Of a DNA stretch of 23,539 nucleotides, positions 21,856-23,539 are shown piece after piece. This stretch comes from Caryophanales bacterium UBA6865 (GTDB lineage: Bacteria > Bacillota_I > Bacilli_A > RFN20 > CAG-826): contig DKCV01000005.1 in assembly GCA_002449265.1 (NCBI GenBank), forward strand, positions 1-23,539. Reading direction: 5' to 3'. The notes under the pieces are model-generated. The model was given only the letters and a program-made list of their open reading frames with translations, made no database searches and was not told where the DNA came from. A program made the position numbers and the translations under genes. Within the stretch, counting starts at the first letter, position 1, and every line of letters starts with the position of its first letter.

Positions 21856-23307
21856 ATGCAAGACATTTCCACAATAACGTATATCGTTCAAGGTATCGTC
21901 AAAGCGGGCGGAGAATCCCCTTATATTGAATTTAAAGAGAATAACGATGATCCTGACGAAATGGGCGAATATATCTCCGCTTTGTCAAATATGGCTCTCC
22001 TTAACGGGGTCCCTTATGGCTATCTAATTTGGGGAGTTAACGATAAAACACATGAGTTCGTCGGAACCACATTATCTTTTAATAGCTGGAAAAAGGGCGG
22101 GCAAGAGATATTGGCCTATTGGAAAAATCTTCTAACCCCCTCTTTAGCGTTAGAAGATTACGAAATTGAAATTGATGGTCACCATATACTCGTGCTTAGG
22201 ATTCCTGCCGCAACGCATTTTGAAACCACGTTCAAAAAGCAAGCTTACTGCCGAATCGAAACAAATAAAAAGAACATCAAAGAATATCCGTTTCTAGAAA
22301 AAGAGCTGTGGCAAAAATTAGATGATACTAGCCCAGAAAAAAGGATCGTTCTATCAAATTTAAATAGTGCACAAGTTGAAAGCGAACTTGACATGAAAGC
22401 TTATTATTCAGCGCTCGGTTTTCCTCTTCCTAATAATCAAGAAGAATGGCTTTCTTCTTTTTCTATAGAAGGTTTTGTCGTAGAGAGGGAAAAAGAGTTT
22501 TATTCAATCACTGCCTATGGGGCTCTATTATTTGGGAAACAGTTGTATTCCTTTGCCGGGCTTGAAAATAAAATGATTCGCATCGTTCGCTATAACACAT
22601 CTGATCGTCTTGAAACGATGGGAAAATACGAATTCAACGAAGGATATGTTTTATCGTTTGAAAAGGCTTATACCCAAATCATGTCTTTCCTTCAAATTGC
22701 AGACACCTTTGTTCAGGGCATAAGAAAAAATCAATATGCCCTGCCCTCAATTTCTATTCGAGAAGCATTGGGCAATACCCTTATCCACCAGGATTTACTT
22801 TCCGAAGGCGGACCATTAGTCGAAATATTCCCGAATCGAGTCGAATTTTCTAACCCTGGTAGGCTTGATATCCCTATCGACCGTTTGATTGATTCCTCAC
22901 CAAAACCACGTAATGAAAAAATGGCTTCATTCTTAAGGCGCATCAACATCGGAGATACAGCCAGAAGCGGATTCGATAAAATCGTCGCGTCGTTAGAAAA
23001 AGAGCACCTTCCACCAATGAAGGTTGAGCAGACGCCAAGCGGAGTCAGAGTGATACTATTCTTTGCAAAAGGATTTGACCAATTGCTCACGAGCGAAAAG
23101 CAAAAAGCGATCTATGACCATGTCGTTTTGGCTTATCTTTCCTCTCGACAAGCAACCAACTCTTCGATTCGTGAGCGATTCGGCTTAGAAGAGCAAGCAA
23201 AATACCAAATCAGCCGCCTTCTTGCTCAAGCGGTTTCAGAAGGACTTATCAAAAAGGTGAACGGCTTCGATAAAAAAGACACCATTTATATTCCCTACTG
23301 GGCCTAA
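21856..23307 (+). CDS. AlbA_2 (Schlafen-like) / HATPase / winged-helix regulator
   Basis: A 483-residue protein of the common bacterial 'divergent AAA_4/AlbA_2 plus ATP-binding' family. Residues 18-150 are the AlbA_2 domain: SPYIEFKEN at 21-29 and YGYLIWGVNDKTHEFVGT. Residues about 290-400 are the HATPase_c_4-like part with SIREALGNTLIHQDL, FPNRVEFSNPG, then PRNEKMASFLRRI. The end (SSIRERFGLEEQAKYQISRL LAQAVSEGLIKK) is a winged helix. Such proteins are annotated as transcriptional regulators or RNA/DNA-binding ATPases and are often next to toxin-antitoxin or restriction genes; exact roles vary. Divergent from the ToxN locus and carrying its own helix-turn-helix, it is the best candidate to bind the ATTGCG array. 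Confidence 0.85.
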   Translation: MQDISTITYIVQGIVKAGGESPYIEFKENNDDPDEMGEYISALSNMALLNGVPYGYLIWGVNDKTHEFVGTTLSFNSWKKGGQEILAYWKNLLTPSLALEDYEIEIDGHHILVLRIPAATHFETTFKKQAYCRIETNKKNIKEYPFLEKELWQKLDDTSPEKRIVLSNLNSAQVESELDMKAYYSALGFPLPNNQEEWLSSFSIEGFVVEREKEFYSITAYGALLFGKQLYSFAGLENKMIRIVRYNTSDRLETMGKYEFNEGYVLSFEKAYTQIMSFLQIADTFVQGIRKNQYALPSISIREALGNTLIHQDLLSEGGPLVEIFPNRVEFSNPGRLDIPIDRLIDSSPKPRNEKMASFLRRINIGDTARSGFDKIVASLEKEHLPPMKVEQTPSGVRVILFFAKGFDQLLTSEKQKAIYDHVVLAYLSSRQATNSSIRERFGLEEQAKYQISRLLAQAVSEGLIKKVNGFDKKDTIYIPYWA

Positions 23308-23342
23308 TTCAATTGCGAAAAAGGTTAACCGAAGCGAGAAAA

Positions 23343-23539
23343 CTATGCATCAAAGGACCAAAAATCTGGCTTATGGGGACGTCTTTCCGGCTTTTCTTTG
23401 AAATCCAACATGTTCATTCCGTTTGCCTTAATAAATCTTTTTTCATTTCTTGTATACTTCTTTATTGTGGCATTAACCACATCATTCAAGGCTTTGTTTT
23501 CTTCTTCAATATCTAGTGGGTCGTCGAATTCACTATATT
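23343..23539 (-). CDS. Partial gene, C-terminal 64 residues, unknown
   Basis: An open minus-strand frame enters from the right edge and ends at TAG 23343-23345. The product reads YSEFDDPLDIEEENKALND, then VVNATIKKYTRNEKRFIKAN and KPERRPHKPDFWSFDA at the end. The composition is protein-like (acidic, then basic and Pro-rich), there are no stops over 64 codons, and it converges on the AlbA_2-type gene with a 35-nt gap, as a real gene would. The start lies outside the window. I do not recognise the family. Confidence 0.65.
   Translation of the reverse strand, partial: YSEFDDPLDIEEENKALNDVVNATIKKYTRNEKRFIKANGMNMLDFKEKPERRPHKPDFWSFDA

Noticed and set aside
23313..23516. Plus-strand 67-codon frame at the right edge
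   Set aside because: The minus strand holds a stop-free, protein-like frame across the same bases that continues off the window; the plus frame has no ribosome binding site.
1..23539. CRISPR array, tRNA or rRNA
   Set aside because: No regularly spaced direct repeats with unique spacers, no cloverleaf with a CCA-type end and no rRNA-like conserved stretch was seen on reading both strands.

Overview
The window looks like an accessory 'defence and mobile DNA' island of a low-GC, Gram-positive (monoderm) bacterium. Support for this: AT-rich DNA, strong AAGGAGG-type ribosome binding sites, TTGACA/TATAAT-type promoters, lipoproteins with Gram-positive-style lipoboxes, and no outer-membrane genes. 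TGA is used as a stop (for example at 695-697) and TGG encodes Trp, so the code is standard and not that of mycoplasmas. A gut-type member of the Bacilli/Erysipelotrichia is my guess from gene style only. No rRNA, tRNA, CRISPR array or core housekeeping gene was seen.

Layout, left to right. (1) 341-1969, minus: a large protein with a C-terminal XRE helix-turn-helix, followed by three very small genes that overlap or closely follow one another. (2) 1970-2688: a long intergenic region with a perfect 16-bp inverted repeat and an 18-bp RNA hairpin, leading into two tandem AbiH paralogues (2689-5480) separated by a broken small frame. (3) 5645-8407: an ATPase/PD-(D/E)XK protein (ATPase_2 + DUF234) divergent from a solitary AAA_21-type ATPase. 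(4) 8568-12724, minus: a five-gene operon of two related lipoproteins, an ABC ATPase and two FtsX/MacB-type permeases. (5) 13176-18066: two different ATPase + TOPRIM/RloB-like pairs back to back, one (minus) with its RloB-like gene split at an A6 run, the other (plus) intact. The block is bracketed by two 96%-identical copies of an unlisted 47-codon gene. (6) 18107-19117: the end of a truncated gene, an internally deleted IS3-type element with 12-bp terminal repeats, and a decayed IS1634-type transposase. (7) 19165-20550: a second ATPase_2/DUF234 gene. (8) 20884-21700: a ToxN/AbiQ-type ribonuclease toxin with the promoter and terminator expected of a type III toxin-antitoxin locus, but no visible antitoxin repeats. 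(9) 21856-23307: an AlbA_2/ATPase-like regulator whose promoter carries a helically phased array of ATTGCG. (10) A gene running off the right edge on the minus strand.

Functionally, most genes belong to families known or suspected to act in phage defence: AbiH twice, RloA/RloB-like pairs twice, ToxN/AbiQ, and lone AAA ATPases. The nuclease-linked ATPases and IS relics point to repeated acquisition and loss. The least explained items are the duplicated 47-aa gene with its own hairpin, the gene-specific three-half-site operators in front of both ATPase/nuclease genes, the small-gene string at 341-717, the A6 frameshift in the RloB-like gene and the ATTGCG array.
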